This document shows, one piece after another, positions 6,003-13,746 of a stretch of 16,153 nucleotides of DNA. The position numbers were made by a program, and so were the translations under genes. The stretch covers positions 1-16,153 of the forward strand of contig CACYNZ010000034.1 of the NCBI GenBank assembly GCA_902775835.1, read 5' to 3'. The notes under the pieces are model-generated. The model was not told the DNA's origin. It saw nothing but the letters and a program-made list of their open reading frames with translations, and searched no databases. This stretch comes from an uncultured Eubacteriales bacterium. Its GTDB lineage: Bacteria; Bacillota_A; Clostridia; Christensenellales; Aristaeellaceae. The stretch's first letter is position 1. Each line of letters begins with the position of its first letter.

Positions 6003-7703
6003 ATGAAAAGACTCATTTCCTGTGTCCTTGCACTCGCAATGCTTCTGTCCATGCTGGTCATTCCGGCCATGGGTGAAGAAGTCTACCGCGAGCCCGTCAC
6101 CCTGACCAAGTTCTCCGAGCTGGCCAACTACGCCGGTGAGCAGCAGGGCTGGTTTGCCAAGGAACTGAAGGATCGCTTCAATGTGACCCTCAAGTATGTT
6201 TCCACCAACGTGGACAACAATGCCTGGACGTCCGGTGTTTCCGCCGGTGAGCTGGGCGACATCATCTGCCTGGGCGACATGGGCGACCATTTCCTGGAAG
6301 CCCTGAAGGCCGACCTGATCCTTGACTGGGACGAAGTCGATCTCGAGCCCTACACCAACATCAACACCTATCTGAAGGATGCCATCCAGAAGACCAGCGA
6401 CTTCGCAGCCGCCAACGGCTTCGACGGCACCTACGGCTTCAACTTCTCCGTGGCCATGGAAGACGGCGCCTGGGCCGAGCTGGTGGATCCCACCTATGCT
6501 CTTCAGGTCCGCTTTGACGCCTGGGAAAAGGCCGGCCGTCCCGAGCTGAAGAGCCTGGCTGACCTGCCCGCCTTCGCAAAGGCCCTGCAGGATGCCATGC
6601 CCGAAACCGCTTCCGGCGAGAAGATCTATGCCTACGGCGGATTCCCGGACTGGGAAGACGTCAAGATGAAGTTTGCCTATGACCTGCTCACCTACTATGG
6701 TTATGAAGAGTGGGACTTCATGGGCGTCAACTTCGCCACCCGCGACTATCAGGATCAGCTGCAGGAAGGCGGCCTGTACTATCAGGCTCTGAAGGCTGTC
6801 AACCAGATGTACCGCGACGGCACCTTCGATCCCGAATCCGTTTCCCAGAACTTCGACCTGTACAGCCAGAAGCTGTCCGGCGGCCGTTATCTCATCGCTC
6901 TGTGGGGCTGGATCATCGGCAACTACAACAGCGCTGAAAAGGCTGCCAACAAGGACGGTTTCGTGACCTTCATGTTCGAAGACTCCGCTCCTCTGATGCA
7001 GACCATCACCACCGCCGGCGGCAACCGCATGTGGGCTCTCGGCGCCAACACCAAGTATCCCGAGCGCTGCCTGGAGATCATTGACTGGCTGTGCTCCGAG
7101 GAAGGCATCATTGTGCAGAACTACGGCCCCAAGGGTCTGACCTGGGACTACAATGCTGAAGGCGTGCCTGAGATGACCGAATTCGGCTGGTCCTGCCAGG
7201 AAGACAAGGAAAACACCCAGATGCCCGCTGAGTACGGCGGCGGCACCTTCATGGACGGCGAGAGCAAGATCAACCATGAGACCATCAAGCTCGAGCAGAT
7301 GATCCCTGGCAAGAACTACTCCTTCTCCTACAAGGGATGGCCCTGCTACGCAGAGCGCTATGCCACCAACCTCTCCAAGGCCTGGAGCGAAGAATATGCC
7401 AATGGCGCCACTTCCGGCGTGGAACTCTACCGCAACACCGGCAAGGTTTCCGTGAAGGATCCTGTGGCTTCCGCCTATGCCAAGGCTTCCCTGTCTGAGG
7501 ACGGCCAGCAGAAGCGTGCCCAGTTTGCTCCGCTGATCAAGGAGTACAGCTGGAAGTGCGCCAACTCCGCCAATGACGAAGAGTTTGAGGCCAACTGGAA
7601 GTACATGGTCGAGACTGCCAAGAGCTATGGCTATGATGACGTGATGGCAGAATACATTGTCGATATCCAGAACTGCTTCGCAGCCATGGATGCCGCCCAG
7701 TAA
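6003..7703 (+). CDS. Extracellular sugar-binding protein of the ABC importer (LplA-like), not lipidated
   Basis: Predicted 566-residue secreted solute-binding protein of the large LplA/YtcQ-like group of family 1 binding proteins. It has a basic start (MKR), a hydrophobic core and a probable signal peptidase I site at AMG|EE (after residue 24). The mature protein begins with the usual domain I strand (EPVTLTKFSELANY), and has ELGDIICLGDMGD near residues 80-92 and a membrane-distal stretch rich in Trp and Tyr, as expected for sugar stacking. The only Cys in the signal region is residue 7, too close to the N-terminus for a lipobox, so it should be released or held by something other than a lipid anchor. 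It is the last gene of the importer operon, behind a hairpin and a very strong ribosome site and followed directly by a terminator. The ligand is unknown; an oligosaccharide is likely. Confidence 0.9.
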   Translation: MKRLISCVLALAMLLSMLVIPAMGEEVYREPVTLTKFSELANYAGEQQGWFAKELKDRFNVTLKYVSTNVDNNAWTSGVSAGELGDIICLGDMGDHFLEALKADLILDWDEVDLEPYTNINTYLKDAIQKTSDFAAANGFDGTYGFNFSVAMEDGAWAELVDPTYALQVRFDAWEKAGRPELKSLADLPAFAKALQDAMPETASGEKIYAYGGFPDWEDVKMKFAYDLLTYYGYEEWDFMGVNFATRDYQDQLQEGGLYYQALKAVNQMYRDGTFDPESVSQNFDLYSQKLSGGRYLIALWGWIIGNYNSAEKAANKDGFVTFMFEDSAPLMQTITTAGGNRMWALGANTKYPERCLEIIDWLCSEEGIIVQNYGPKGLTWDYNAEGVPEMTEFGWSCQEDKENTQMPAEYGGGTFMDGESKINHETIKLEQMIPGKNYSFSYKGWPCYAERYATNLSKAWSEEYANGATSGVELYRNTGKVSVKDPVASAYAKASLSEDGQQKRAQFAPLIKEYSWKCANSANDEEFEANWKYMVETAKSYGYDDVMAEYIVDIQNCFAAMDAAQ

Positions 7704-7713
7704 GGATATTCCC

Positions 7714-7743
7714 GGCCGGTGCCTGAGGCGCCGGCCTTTTTTT
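7714..7743 (+). terminator. Intrinsic terminator of the importer operon
   Basis: GGCCGGTGCC (7714-7723), loop TGA and GGCGCCGGCC (7727-7736) form a ten-pair stem with one G-U pair, followed by seven T residues. It begins ten bases after the binding-protein stop codon. Confidence 0.93.
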
Positions 7744-7756
7744 GTGTCCGTTTTTC

Positions 7757-7785
7757 TTGCATTGCGCAGAAGCATTCCGTACAAT
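7757..7785 (+). promoter_or_regulatory. Sigma-A promoter of the SEC-C gene
   Basis: TTGCAT (7757-7762) and TACAAT (7780-7785) have an exact 17-base spacer, right after the importer terminator and about 35 bases before the next start codon. This makes the SEC-C gene an independent transcription unit. Confidence 0.75.
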
Positions 7786-7818
7786 AGACGGGAATAACCC
7801 TTTCCGAGGTGAAAGACC

Positions 7819-8529
7819 ATGATGGATCCCGCAATGGAATGGCTGAACCAGTGCGTTCTTGCCGGCGTTACCGTATACGGTGTGCTTCCGCTGCCGCGCT
7901 TTCTTGAAATCTACAGCCGCAGCGCCTCCCATATTCCCTATTCCGAAGACGAAATGAACCGGATTCTGAACCTGCTCCAGGAACAGAATGCCGAAAACGC
8001 CGTCCATACCATGATGACTCTGGGCGGCGTGCCCTGCCTGTGCCGGCTCGGGTTCTCCGCGGGCCCGGCGTCCGAGGCCGCGCATATCCTGAACCTGCCC
8101 GGACCCTGGTATCTGCTCACGGAACCGGAAGTCAGGGATCTGGCCGCCCATGGCTACCTGAGCCAGGACCCGGAAGTCATCCGCTTTACTTCCTATATGC
8201 GCGAGCGCCAGCTCAGGCCCGCGGAGGAAGTGGAGGAAACCGTCAGCCGCATGTGGCTGGACTGTCTGGAAATGGATGATTCCTTTGATCTCATGGAAGA
8301 CATCGCGCCGCGGTATCATCTCCGGCATATGGAGAATCCGGGACAGCTCATGGACTTCCTGGACCGCCTGAAAGCGTTCGCGGATGCTGTTCCCCGGGTA
8401 AGCCTGCACGGCTTCCGGCCCTCGCTTCTGCATCCGGAAATCCCCATTCCCGTCGTGGGCCGGAACGATCCCTGCCCCTGCGGCAGCGGGCTGAAGTATA
8501 AAAAATGCCACGGCAAGCCCGGCATCTGA
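7819..8529 (+). CDS. SEC-C metal-binding motif protein
   Basis: Predicted 236-residue cytoplasmic protein. The extreme C-terminus, [20 protein letters not shown], is a textbook SEC-C zinc motif with ligands Cys219, Cys221, Cys230 and His231, as found at the tail of SecA and in many stand-alone proteins. The N-terminal 200 residues are mostly helical and acidic without a catalytic motif I can name; [17 protein letters not shown] near the start resembles the opening of other Firmicute SEC-C proteins. In SecA the motif binds SecB and ribosomes; in proteins like this one the role is undefined. GAGGTGA lies eight bases before the ATG at 7819; an ATG three bases later is an alternative. It stands alone between its own promoter and terminator. 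Confidence 0.88.
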   Translation: MMDPAMEWLNQCVLAGVTVYGVLPLPRFLEIYSRSASHIPYSEDEMNRILNLLQEQNAENAVHTMMTLGGVPCLCRLGFSAGPASEAAHILNLPGPWYLLTEPEVRDLAAHGYLSQDPEVIRFTSYMRERQLRPAEEVEETVSRMWLDCLEMDDSFDLMEDIAPRYHLRHMENPGQLMDFLDRLKAFADAVPRVSLHGFRPSLLHPEIPIPVVGRNDPCPCGSGLKYKKCHGKPGI

Positions 8530-8543
8530 GCACAGGGAAAGCG

Positions 8544-8573
8544 AAAAACCTGCCATCGCTGGCAGGTTTTTTT
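8544..8573. terminator. Bidirectional terminator between converging genes
   Basis: AAAAACCTGCCA (8544-8555), loop TCGC and TGGCAGGTTTTT (8560-8571) form a symmetrical stem. Seven T residues (8567-8573) follow on the plus strand, and the A run at 8544-8548 becomes a T run on the minus strand. It serves the SEC-C gene and the converging membrane-protein gene. Confidence 0.9.
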
Positions 8574-8599
8574 CATGCCGCCGGCCCCTTTCCGGCCTG

Positions 8600-9094
8600 T
8601 TATTTCCTGTTTTTCAGCCATCCGATCAGGCATGCAATGGCCGCTTCCACGGAAACGAGGGCTGCCACAAGGCTCTTCCCGTACATCCGGATATTGCCCG
8701 CCACGCCCTCTGCATTTTCTGCCACAGCACGCTGAATATCCCCGTGCCGGATGACGGCCAGTACGATCATGCCCAGTGCAAGGCATGAAAAGAAAATGCC
8801 CATAGCGCCAAGGACTTTCCGCCACGGCTCTCCCCGCACCTTCCGGATGGCAGAAACGCCAAGGGCGTGCAGGCATGCCGCCAGCCATATCCCGGCCGCT
8901 GCGATCATAAGCAGCAGGGCATAATAATACCCGTAAATACTGCCCTCATACCACTGGGAATAGGTCAGGCCTTCGTGGTGCATCTCCCGCCAGGCCTGTG
9001 ACAGAATGACTGCCGCCACGATAAGCAGCAGAGTGGCCGCTGCTGCTCCGGCCACCGGCCAGAGTTTCTTCTTTCCACTGCCTGTATTGCTCAT
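8600..9094 (-). CDS. Hypothetical four-helix membrane protein
   Basis: Predicted 164-residue membrane protein I do not recognise. Four hydrophobic segments are clear: about residues 12-33 (AAAATLLLIVAAVIL), 55-77 (YALLLMIAAAGIWLAACL), 92-114 (IFFSCLALGMIVLAV) and 142-160. The first helix is preceded by KKK, suggesting a cytoplasmic N-terminus. The 45 residues between helices 3 and 4 include a soluble stretch, RHGDIQRAVAENAEGVAGNI. Its ATG overlaps the stop of the DUF1810 gene as ATGA, so the two are translationally coupled, with AAAGGA just ahead inside the upstream gene. The shared terminator lies 27 bases downstream. No function can be assigned. Confidence 0.8.
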   Translation of the reverse strand: MSNTGSGKKKLWPVAGAAAATLLLIVAAVILSQAWREMHHEGLTYSQWYEGSIYGYYYALLLMIAAAGIWLAACLHALGVSAIRKVRGEPWRKVLGAMGIFFSCLALGMIVLAVIRHGDIQRAVAENAEGVAGNIRMYGKSLVAALVSVEAAIACLIGWLKNRK

Positions 9095-9522
9095 ATTCCT
9101 TTACCCTCCAGCTTCTGCAGCGTCCACGCGTCCCTGACGCCCTGATAGAACTCGTCCAGCACACGGCTGAATACACTGTCCCTTTCCATGCACACGCTCT
9201 CGAACAGTGTCATGCAGGAACGCACTTTCAGCACATCCGGAAACCCGAAGATCTTTTCCGGATCCCGTTCAGGCTGTGCAAGAAGCGCCTGGGTAATTTC
9301 CAGCAGCCGCGCTCCCAGCACAGGATCCGCCAGATACGCTGCGGCCTCTTCGCGTCCGCTGATCCCGAAATACTCGGATGCAGAGCTGCTCCCGAGTCCT
9401 TTCAGCTGAGGAAACACAAACCAGATCCAGTGGCTTTCCTTGCGCCCGTTCCGGACTTCATTCAGGGCTTCCTCGTAGTAATACGCCTGTTCCTTCACAA
9501 AGCGTTCCAGCTGAAATCCCAT
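9091..9522 (-). CDS. DUF1810 family protein
   Basis: Predicted 143-residue cytoplasmic protein, matching the usual family length of about 140. The signature is intact: LERFVKEQAYYYEEALNEV, then KESHWIWFVFPQLKGLG, then AAYLADPVLGARLLEITQAL, and near the end VLKVRSCMTLFE. The family has been loosely called calpastatin-like, but no biochemical function is established. The ATG at 9520-9522 follows AAGGAAGG and begins exactly where the family's conserved region starts; an upstream in-frame ATG at 9654 would add 44 unrelated residues and cross the terminator hairpin of the neighbouring gene, so I rejected it. It is coupled to the membrane-protein gene downstream. I see no convincing promoter in the 100 bases ahead. 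Confidence 0.9.
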   Translation of the reverse strand: MGFQLERFVKEQAYYYEEALNEVRNGRKESHWIWFVFPQLKGLGSSSASEYFGISGREEAAAYLADPVLGARLLEITQALLAQPERDPEKIFGFPDVLKVRSCMTLFESVCMERDSVFSRVLDEFYQGVRDAWTLQKLEGKGI

Positions 9523-9621
9523 ACAGGCTTCCTTCCTTTCCCGGACCGGGCCGCATGCAGCCTTTCCCGCCTCATCCTGTATTTCGCACTGCGGCCCTGG
9601 AATCCTGTCTGCAAAACATGT

Positions 9622-9649
9622 AAAAAGCGGCACCAAAAACAGTGCCGCT
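9622..9649 (-). terminator. Intrinsic terminator of the small Cys-rich gene
   Basis: Read on the minus strand, AGCGGCAC (9649-9642) and GTGCCGCT (9633-9626) form an eight-pair stem with an eight-base loop, followed by five T residues. It lies 27 bases beyond the stop at 9676 and supports that short frame being a real transcribed gene. Confidence 0.8.
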
Positions 9650-9675
9650 CCCATGTTTCCGAAATCACTGCCTGA

Positions 9676-9873
9676 TCAGAACTTCAGAAGCATTTTCAGT
9701 CTGCCGCTGAGCCGGAATCCCGCCACAATATGATGCATACCGCCGCAGCATCTGCACTCGCTCGAATATCTGTAAAGGCAGTCCGAAGGGTTCAGCCGGA
9801 CATGGTATGTACTGTTGATGCACCTGCGGCAGATATTGTCACCGAACCTGCGCCGGATGCGTTTGGTGGTCAT
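9676..9873 (-). CDS. Small basic Cys-rich protein, probable zinc ribbon-like fold
   Basis: Predicted 65-residue protein, strongly basic at the start (TTKRIRRRF), with CRRC at residues 15-18, a lone Cys32, then CRCC at 40-43 followed by GGMHH. The Cys/His spacing suggests a metal-binding knuckle pair. The ending LSGRLKMLLKF is basic and amphipathic. I cannot name a family. Support for coding comes from the clean terminator downstream and the patterned cysteines. The ATG at 9871-9873 has GGTGA ten bases ahead. The frame stays open to an ATG at 9960, which would add 29 basic residues (GKAHKHALRLHGGSRRYPKQ) with a poorer ribosome site, so the longer form is possible. A nucleic-acid-binding role would fit but is a guess. 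Confidence 0.55.
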   Translation of the reverse strand: MTTKRIRRRFGDNICRRCINSTYHVRLNPSDCLYRYSSECRCCGGMHHIVAGFRLSGRLKMLLKF

Positions 9874-9978
9874 CACTTTGCTTTCACCGCCCTGCTTTGG
9901 ATATCTGCGGCTGCCTCCATGCAATCTGAGCGCATGCTTATGCGCTTTCCCTGCCTTCATCAGCCTCTGTGGATTTTC

Positions 9979-10007
9979 ATTCTAAACAAAAATCAGGAAT
10001 AAGTCCA
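9979..10007 (-). promoter_or_regulatory. Weak promoter candidate for the small Cys-rich gene
   Basis: On the minus strand TGGACT (10002-10007) and TAGAAT (9979-9984) are 17 bases apart in an AT-richer stretch. The -35 is poor. The 224 bases between the Cys-rich gene and the amidohydrolase hold nothing else I can identify, and no clear terminator for the amidohydrolase. Confidence 0.3.
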
Positions 10008-10097
10008 CTCAAACCCGGTCGAAAACAGAGAAAAATCATTGTATTTCAACGTTTGCCATGCTCTGCACAGATTTTCATCGCATATTCCGCTGCGCGA

Positions 10098-11726
10098 TCA
10101 CGTTTCCGCTTCTTCCGGATGCTCAATCCGCTTCCCGCCGAGCCAGCAGTCCAGTACCTTTATTTCATGGATCCGTTCCGGATCTGTCGCAAAGGGATTT
10201 TCCGAAAGCCGGACAAAGTCCGCCAGGTATCCCGGCGCGATTCTTCCCTTGGTCTTTTCCTCAAAGCTGGCCTCTGCCCCGCGCCAGGTAAAGCTGTCCA
10301 GTGCTTCCTGGACAGAGAATGCCTGCTCCGGCAGATACGGTCCTGTCCCGTCCAGGGACGTGCGCGTAATTGCACACTGGATGCCTTCCATGACGTCCGG
10401 CAGTTCCACCGGGCAGTCCGAACCGTTGGACACGCTGACGCCGCCGTCCAGAAGGGTCTTCCAGCTGTAGCTGGAAGCGGCCAGTTCCTCACCGGCGCGG
10501 CATTCCACAATATGGTTGTCGTAGTCCAGAAAGATGGACTGGGCGTATACGTGCAGCTGCATGTCCCGGATGCGTCTGAGCTGATCCGGGCGCGTGATCT
10601 GGCAGTGCACGATACCGTGCCGGTGATCCCTGCGCGGGCAAAGTGTCTGCGCATGTTCCATCGCATCCAGTACTCTGTCCAGACAGGCATCCCCGATGGC
10701 ATGCACGGCCAGCTGCATGCCATGCGCATGGGCCATGGAAACCATTTCCCGCAGAATCGCATCCGGGTACAGGGAGAATCCGCATGTGTCCGGCGCGTCC
10801 GCATAGGGCCGGCTCAGATGTGCCGTCCGGCTTCCCAGGGACCCGTCCCCCAGAAGCTTGACGGGGCCGATCCGGAACATGTCATCTCCCGTGCCGGTCC
10901 GCGCGCCGGAAGCGAGAAACGCTCTTAAACTTTCCGGATCGGTGAACTGCGCCTGTTCATTGACACGCACCGTCAGCTCACCCTCTGACGCCATCTCACG
11001 GTAGACCTCATTGATCATCTCCCAGGGCAGGCCCTGGAACACCTGATAGTCGTCTGTCTGCACGCTGGTGATGCCGTAGCGGTTCACGGCCCTGCAGGCC
11101 CTGCGCAGCATATCCCGGATTTCCCGGCGTCCCGGCACGGGCAGCACACGCTGAGCCAGTTCCATGGCGTTGTCATACAGCCGTCCGTCCGGCATGCCCC
11201 CGGACATGCCGATCTCCCCGCCTTCAGGGCATGCCGTGTCCGCACTGATACCCGCCGCTTCCAGGGCTCTGGAATTAAGCACGCAGCAGTGCCCGCAGGC
11301 GCGGGTCAGCATGATGGGCACATCCCTGGAGACAGCATCCAGGTCATGCCGGTCAGGCATGCGCTTTTCATCCGAGAACAGGTCCTGGTTCCAGCCGCGT
11401 CCGACCAGCCACTGCCCGTTTTCGGGCATCTGCCGTGCGAGACAGGACCGGACATGATCCAGCAGTTCCCGAAGGCTTCCGGAATGCGGCGCGAGCTGCA
11501 TGGTACGCAGCACGTTTCCGAAACTGAGCAGATGCATGTGCGAATCATTGAAGCCCGCGCACACAAAACTGCCGTTCAGGTCCACGCGCTCGTCCGCGTC
11601 CGCCGCGGCAGAAAGCATATCCTCATTCCCGCCCACCAGGCAGAAGCGCCCGTCTTTCACCACGAAGGCTTCCTGAAGCGGAAACGTGCCTGTATAGACG
11701 CTGGCATTGTAATAGACTGTTTTCAT
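10098..11726 (-). CDS. YtcJ-like metal-dependent amidohydrolase (amidohydrolase 3 family)
   Basis: Predicted 542-residue cytoplasmic hydrolase, the usual length of YtcJ/NfdA-like enzymes. Metal-ligand motifs in order: HMH (His63, His65) after AGFNDS; Lys290 in GPVKLLGDGSLGSRTA, a hallmark of this group; His342 in LAVHAIGD; His374 in GIVHCQ; Asp437 in NGSDCPVE. The C-terminal part returns to the small beta-domain with GYLADFVRL. NfdA removes the formyl group from N-substituted formamides, but most relatives are uncharacterised and no substrate can be assigned. There is no signal peptide. GGAGGG lies five bases before the ATG. It is the last gene of the GH10-led run, 34 bases after the flavodoxin gene. 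Confidence 0.92.
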   Translation of the reverse strand: MKTVYYNASVYTGTFPLQEAFVVKDGRFCLVGGNEDMLSAAADADERVDLNGSFVCAGFNDSHMHLLSFGNVLRTMQLAPHSGSLRELLDHVRSCLARQMPENGQWLVGRGWNQDLFSDEKRMPDRHDLDAVSRDVPIMLTRACGHCCVLNSRALEAAGISADTACPEGGEIGMSGGMPDGRLYDNAMELAQRVLPVPGRREIRDMLRRACRAVNRYGITSVQTDDYQVFQGLPWEMINEVYREMASEGELTVRVNEQAQFTDPESLRAFLASGARTGTGDDMFRIGPVKLLGDGSLGSRTAHLSRPYADAPDTCGFSLYPDAILREMVSMAHAHGMQLAVHAIGDACLDRVLDAMEHAQTLCPRRDHRHGIVHCQITRPDQLRRIRDMQLHVYAQSIFLDYDNHIVECRAGEELAASSYSWKTLLDGGVSVSNGSDCPVELPDVMEGIQCAITRTSLDGTGPYLPEQAFSVQEALDSFTWRGAEASFEEKTKGRIAPGYLADFVRLSENPFATDPERIHEIKVLDCWLGGKRIEHPEEAET

Positions 11727-11760
11727 GGTTTCCCTCCGTCTTCCGGCTGAGCGGGATGCG

Positions 11761-12171
11761 TCAGGAGATCATCTTCCGGGCAAACTCGGCAGCCGCGCGC
11801 AGATCCTCTTCATTCGGCCGGCCCTTGTGCAGGCTCTTGAATTCGCCTCTGCAGTGGAATTCGTGCTCATCCACTTCAATCCCGACCTTTTCCGCTTCCG
11901 CCCGTACCTTTTTATAGGTGGAATTCAGCATGGCGGCCGAGCCGAAATTCACAATCCGGCCGACCAATTTCCTGTCCAGGGAGCGGATAAAATTTCTTAC
12001 CTCAGGATCGATGGAGAAGGCGTAATACGAGTTTCCGAGAAAAAGAAGGTCCACCCGTTCCGTCACGGGCACCGAGATGGGCTGCGCTTCCACGCCAATT
12101 GCCGCGGCAACCGCCTCGGCGAGACGCCGCGTATTGCCGGTCTTGGTATAGTATCTGACTGCGATTTTCAT
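11761..12171 (-). CDS. Flavodoxin family protein
   Basis: Predicted 136-residue cytoplasmic flavoprotein, slightly shorter than a classical flavodoxin (about 140-150). The phosphate-binding loop of FMN is seen as YYTKTGNTRRLAEAV at residues 7-21 (T-x-T-G-N-T), and the loop after strand 3 reads LFLGNSYYAFSIDPEVRNFI, a common form in stand-alone flavodoxin-like proteins of Clostridia. It would carry electrons or act in redox chemistry; the partner is unknown. AAAGGA lies seven bases before the ATG. It sits between the Nudix and amidohydrolase genes with gaps of 45 and 34 bases. Confidence 0.88.
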   Translation of the reverse strand: MKIAVRYYTKTGNTRRLAEAVAAAIGVEAQPISVPVTERVDLLFLGNSYYAFSIDPEVRNFIRSLDRKLVGRIVNFGSAAMLNSTYKKVRAEAEKVGIEVDEHEFHCRGEFKSLHKGRPNEEDLRAAAEFARKMIS

Positions 12172-12216
12172 GATGTTTTCCTTTCTGCCGGTTTACCGGT
12201 CTTCTGTTCCGCCCGC

Positions 12217-12744
12217 CTACAGGGACTGCTCCAGGCGGTCCAGCTCCTGAGCGAAGCTGTCATCATTGTGGTCCATCATCTTCCCGCGGAAGACATGATA
12301 CGGAACCACCTTTACATCATTGACCTCATAATGGTCAAAGGCAATGCCATGTTCCGGAACCCGCACCCTGCAGCCGAACACGGTGATGAGAAGGCCCGAG
12401 CCCCGGCCCCATTCCGCAATAAATTCCCAGGCGGGCACCAGATCTTCCTCGTCCAGCTCCAGTCCCAGTTCTTCCCTGACTTCCCGCACCGCCGCTTCCT
12501 TCAGGGATTCCCCGGAACGCACGGATCCGCCCGTCGCATCCCACTTGCCGGCATAGTACCGGGCCTTCAGGGAACGCTGCTGCATGATATACATGCCCTC
12601 GCCCTTTCCGGGCTCCGGGCTGTCCGCCGTTTTCAGGATCACCAGGACATGCTGGAAGAAATCCCCGCGCTCCACCGGCGCGTGCTTGGGCACGCCTGTT
12701 TTCCTGAGAACGCCGTCCCGGGTATACACATCCCTGTACTCCAT
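12217..12744 (-). CDS. Nudix hydrolase (IDI/YfcD-like)
   Basis: Predicted 175-residue cytoplasmic enzyme. A complete Nudix box spans residues 73-95: Gly73, Glu79, Arg87-Glu88, Glu91-Glu92 and Gly94 match GX5EX7REUXEEXGU, so the Mg-dependent catalytic helix is intact. The N-terminus (YRDVYTRDGVLRKTG) and GDFFQHVLVIL resemble the IDI/YfcD-like subgroup, which acts on nucleoside or isoprenoid diphosphates; the substrate here is unknown. The ATG at 12742-12744 is preceded by GAGGG. An upstream in-frame ATG at 12810 would overlap the AEC gene and add 22 unconserved residues, so it was not used. It lies 31 bases after the AEC transporter gene. Confidence 0.92.
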   Translation of the reverse strand: MEYRDVYTRDGVLRKTGVPKHAPVERGDFFQHVLVILKTADSPEPGKGEGMYIMQQRSLKARYYAGKWDATGGSVRSGESLKEAAVREVREELGLELDEEDLVPAWEFIAEWGRGSGLLITVFGCRVRVPEHGIAFDHYEVNDVKVVPYHVFRGKMMDHNDDSFAQELDRLEQSL

Positions 12745-12775
12745 CTCCTGACCCTCTCTTTCGGTTCCGGAATCA

Positions 12776-13705
12776 TCAGCCGAGCGACGCCATGACAATG
12801 AACCCTGCAAGCGTTACCAGCGTGGACAGGGACAGAACCGATGACAGATACACGCGCTGCTGCTCATCCCTGGAAAACAGCGGCAGTACGTAGGGCGGCG
12901 GCAGCAGGAACATGAGCCATACAGCCCGGTCCCATTCGGCACCCGGCCAGAGAATACGGAACAGGCTCAGCATTCCGAAGCCGAGCACCGCCATGATCAT
13001 CAGGCGCAGACCGACCGAGCGCAGCGCCTCACTCCATGGTATATCCCGGAACACCAGGTCATACCCGATGGAAATCAGGATCAGGCAGCTCACGGGTGCC
13101 GAAATGAAATCCGTGCAGGCATCCAGCACGCTCGCCGCCCCGGAGGGCACCAGCGCCTGATACAGCCCGCTCACACCCAGAATCACGCCGCAGACAATCG
13201 CAAGGATGATGGGCGACAGCGCCATCTCCCGCAGCAGCCGGCGCGCTGTGGGGGTTTCACCCTCGCCCACGCCGATAAGCACCTTGTACAGGGTGAACAC
13301 GAAGAGTACCTGTCCGAGATCGATCCGGGCAAAATCCGCCAGGTGCGCACTTCCATACAGAAGCGTATACAGCGCATATCCGAGCATGCCGGCCTCAAAC
13401 CCGGTGGTAAGGAACGGCACAAATTGACTGCGCAGCCCCAGAGGCGGCCCCAGCCATTTTCCCGCAAGCCAGGCCAGGATGCACAGAAGAAACATCAGAA
13501 GCGGAACCACAAGCGTCGCCAGCGAGTATTCCGCTGTGGCAAACGTATGCAGCAGTACCGCGGGAAGGCCTATGGACACAGCCACCTTTTTCAGCGCATC
13601 CACGCCTTCCCGGGTGAGTATCTGACGCTTCCGGCACAGCATGCCGATCAGCAGCATCAGGATGACCGGAAGGATGATCCTCAGCACTTCCGCAAAGCGT
13701 TCCAA
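12776..13705 (-). CDS. AEC (auxin efflux carrier) family transporter
   Basis: Predicted 309-residue membrane protein with about ten helices, the usual size for the family. It opens RIILPVILMLLIGMLCRKRQILTREG, a typical AEC first helix and loop, followed by IGLPAVLL in helix 2. The central TTGFEAGMLGYALYTLLYG and the late FLLPPPYVLPLFSRDEQQ, with a break in the helix, are also characteristic. Bacterial members move organic acids such as malate or malonate; the substrate is not predictable here. The start is a TTG at 13703-13705 directly after an in-frame TGA, so no earlier start is possible; GGTGAG lies four bases upstream. It lies 41 bases after the GH10 gene and may export or import acids linked to sugar fermentation, which is inference. 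Confidence 0.9.
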   Translation of the reverse strand: MERFAEVLRIILPVILMLLIGMLCRKRQILTREGVDALKKVAVSIGLPAVLLHTFATAEYSLATLVVPLLMFLLCILAWLAGKWLGPPLGLRSQFVPFLTTGFEAGMLGYALYTLLYGSAHLADFARIDLGQVLFVFTLYKVLIGVGEGETPTARRLLREMALSPIILAIVCGVILGVSGLYQALVPSGAASVLDACTDFISAPVSCLILISIGYDLVFRDIPWSEALRSVGLRLMIMAVLGFGMLSLFRILWPGAEWDRAVWLMFLLPPPYVLPLFSRDEQQRVYLSSVLSLSTLVTLAGFIVMASLG

Positions 13706-13746
13706 TCAGCTCACCGCCTTCCACAGATGTCCGGAATCCCCGCGTT

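Noticed and set aside
6012..6023. LISC at residues 4-7 of the binding protein, a lipobox look-alike
   Set aside because: A lipobox needs a hydrophobic core before it. Here only three residues precede it, and the hydrophobic stretch comes after the Cys.
5907..7820. A 637-residue open frame antisense to the binding protein
   Set aside because: It crosses the operon terminator and the next promoter, has no ribosome site, and shadows a clearly coding plus-strand gene.
9523..9654. A longer N-terminus for the DUF1810 protein
   Set aside because: The added residues do not fit the family and would cross the terminator of the neighbouring gene; a good ribosome site marks the ATG at 9522.
10076..10098. 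A short ATCGC/GCGAT pairing after the amidohydrolase as a terminator
   Set aside because: There are only five pairs with a long loop and no proper T run on the minus strand.
11725..12795. A 356-residue plus-strand frame across the amidohydrolase, flavodoxin and Nudix genes
   Set aside because: It spans three genes with clear motifs and their ribosome sites on the other strand, which fits an artefact of GC-rich codons.
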